Of a stretch of 6,013 bases of DNA, positions 5,671 to 6,013 are shown piece after piece. The notes below the pieces were generated by a model. The model made no database searches. It was given only the letters and a program-made list of their open reading frames with translations, and was not told where the DNA came from. The position numbers and the translations under genes are program-made. Location of the stretch: positions 1 through 6,013 of the forward strand of contig SUVI01000187.1 in NCBI GenBank assembly GCA_015062085.1. The letters are read 5' to 3'. This stretch comes from Planctomycetaceae bacterium (GTDB lineage Bacteria > Planctomycetota > Planctomycetia > Pirellulales > Thermoguttaceae). Position 1 is the first letter of the stretch. The number at the start of each line of letters is the position of its first letter.

Positions 5671-5809
5671 GAATTTTCCCCGGGAGCGCGAGTCCAGGCA
5701 AACCATGAGACTGTTCAGGAAGTTCGTGATCCCCGGAATTTTCCCCGGGAGCGCGAGTCCAGGAGTCAGCGCGTCCGGGAAATTTTGGATTTTAAAGTAC
5801 ATTTACTTT
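5671..5809 (+). promoter_or_regulatory. Repeat-rich purC leader: 28-bp direct repeat with an inverted partial copy
   Basis: An identical 28-mer, beginning GAATTTTCCCCGGG and ending GAGTCCAGG, occurs at 5671-5698 and 5736-5763 (65-bp period). Each copy can form a small hairpin, CCGGGA with TCCAGG, one G-A mismatch and loop GCGCGAG (5680-5698 and 5745-5763). Downstream, 5769-5785 is an imperfect reverse complement of the first part of the 28-mer, so either copy could pair with it; with the nearer copy this gives about 15 bp between 5737 and 5785, with a bulged C and two mismatches. A further A/T-only-plus-GC stem, AAAGTA-CATT-TACTTT (5794-5809), precedes the ribosome binding site. I see no match to the purine, ZTP or ykkC/PRPP riboswitches as I remember them. 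Confidence 0.6.
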
Positions 5810-5825
5810 TTGGCGGAGAGAAATC

Positions 5826-6013
5826 ATGTCCAAAACTGCCCTTCTTCAAACCTCGCTCGATTTTCCGGTTCGCCGCGGTAAAGTCCGCGATGTTTACGAT
5901 TTTGGCGATGAAGTCCTGCTCGTCAGTTCGGACCGCATCAGTGCATTTGACTGGATCCTTCCTTCCGGCATTCCGGATAAAGGCCGTGTCCTGACGCAGA
6001 TCGCGGCGTTCTG
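5826..6013 (+). CDS. purC: Phosphoribosylaminoimidazole-succinocarboxamide synthase (SAICAR synthetase), 5' part
   Basis: Only the first 62 codons are present; the gene runs off the right edge. SAICAR synthetase joins aspartate to CAIR with ATP in de novo purine synthesis, in the cytoplasm. The N-terminal family signature is plain: [18 protein letters not shown] (16-33), the phosphate-binding/ATP strand region, then [20 protein letters not shown] (34-53) and RVLTQIAAF (54-62), matching the usual 'GKVRDVYD - [12 protein letters not shown] - IPxKGxVLTQ' order. The ATG at 5826 follows GGAGAG (5815-5820) with 5 bases between, and no in-frame upstream start gives a better protein. It is preceded by its own promoter and a repeat-rich leader, and is divergent from typA. 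Whether other pur genes follow cannot be seen. Confidence 0.96.
   Translation, partial: MSKTALLQTSLDFPVRRGKVRDVYDFGDEVLLVSSDRISAFDWILPSGIPDKGRVLTQIAAF

Noticed and set aside
5657..5825. Known purine, ZTP or ykkC/PRPP riboswitch upstream of purC
   Set aside because: I could not find the conserved core of any of these classes as I remember them; a covariance search would settle it.
1..6013. CRISPR array, tRNA, rRNA, transposase or phage genes
   Set aside because: No regularly spaced repeat series, no cloverleaf or rRNA-like sequence, and no transposase or phage motif is visible in any frame.

Overview
The window looks like an ordinary chromosomal segment of a moderate-GC bacterium. The TypA and PurC sequences are clearly bacterial. 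Together with a DUF4432-type sugar epimerase homologue, the end of a probable carbohydrate-binding protein and an intergenic foldback built on ATTCGTGT-like words, they make a member of the Planctomycetota (or the wider PVC group) my best guess. That placement rests on general resemblance and is not proven here.

Layout from left to right. Positions 1-140 (+) hold the last 45 codons of a gene that begins outside the window, probably a beta-sandwich or carbohydrate-binding protein. Positions 141-534 are a convergent, non-coding gap with a nested inverted repeat (164-230) and an ATTCGTGT-type foldback (277-348). Positions 535-1725 (-) encode a DUF4432/aldose-1-epimerase-like protein, whose promoter region carries phased A-tracts. 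Positions 2041-2493 (+) encode a small unrecognised membrane protein, and its stop codon lies inside an exact 22-bp tandem repeat. Positions 2566-3375 (-) encode a GNAT-family acetyltransferase. Positions 3463-5295 (-) encode the translational GTPase TypA/BipA, followed by a strong intrinsic terminator that sits within the leader of the GNAT gene. Positions 5296-5825 are a divergent promoter region. The (-) side carries a sigma70-like typA promoter and three 10-bp iterons just upstream of its ribosome binding site. The (+) side carries a perfect TATAAT box and a leader of about 170 nt with an exact 28-bp direct repeat and a partial inverted copy. Positions 5826-6013 (+) are the first 62 codons of purC.

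The genes do not form an obvious single pathway: purine synthesis (purC), stress-related ribosome function (typA), sugar epimerisation (DUF4432), acyl transfer (GNAT) and an orphan membrane protein. Only GNAT and typA could share a transcript, and a terminator separates them. I see no mobile element, CRISPR array, tRNA or rRNA, and no convincing new multi-gene system. The most interesting signals are non-coding: the repeat-rich purC leader, the iterons before typA, the terminator inside the GNAT leader, and two places where a direct duplication lies beside a hairpin arm.
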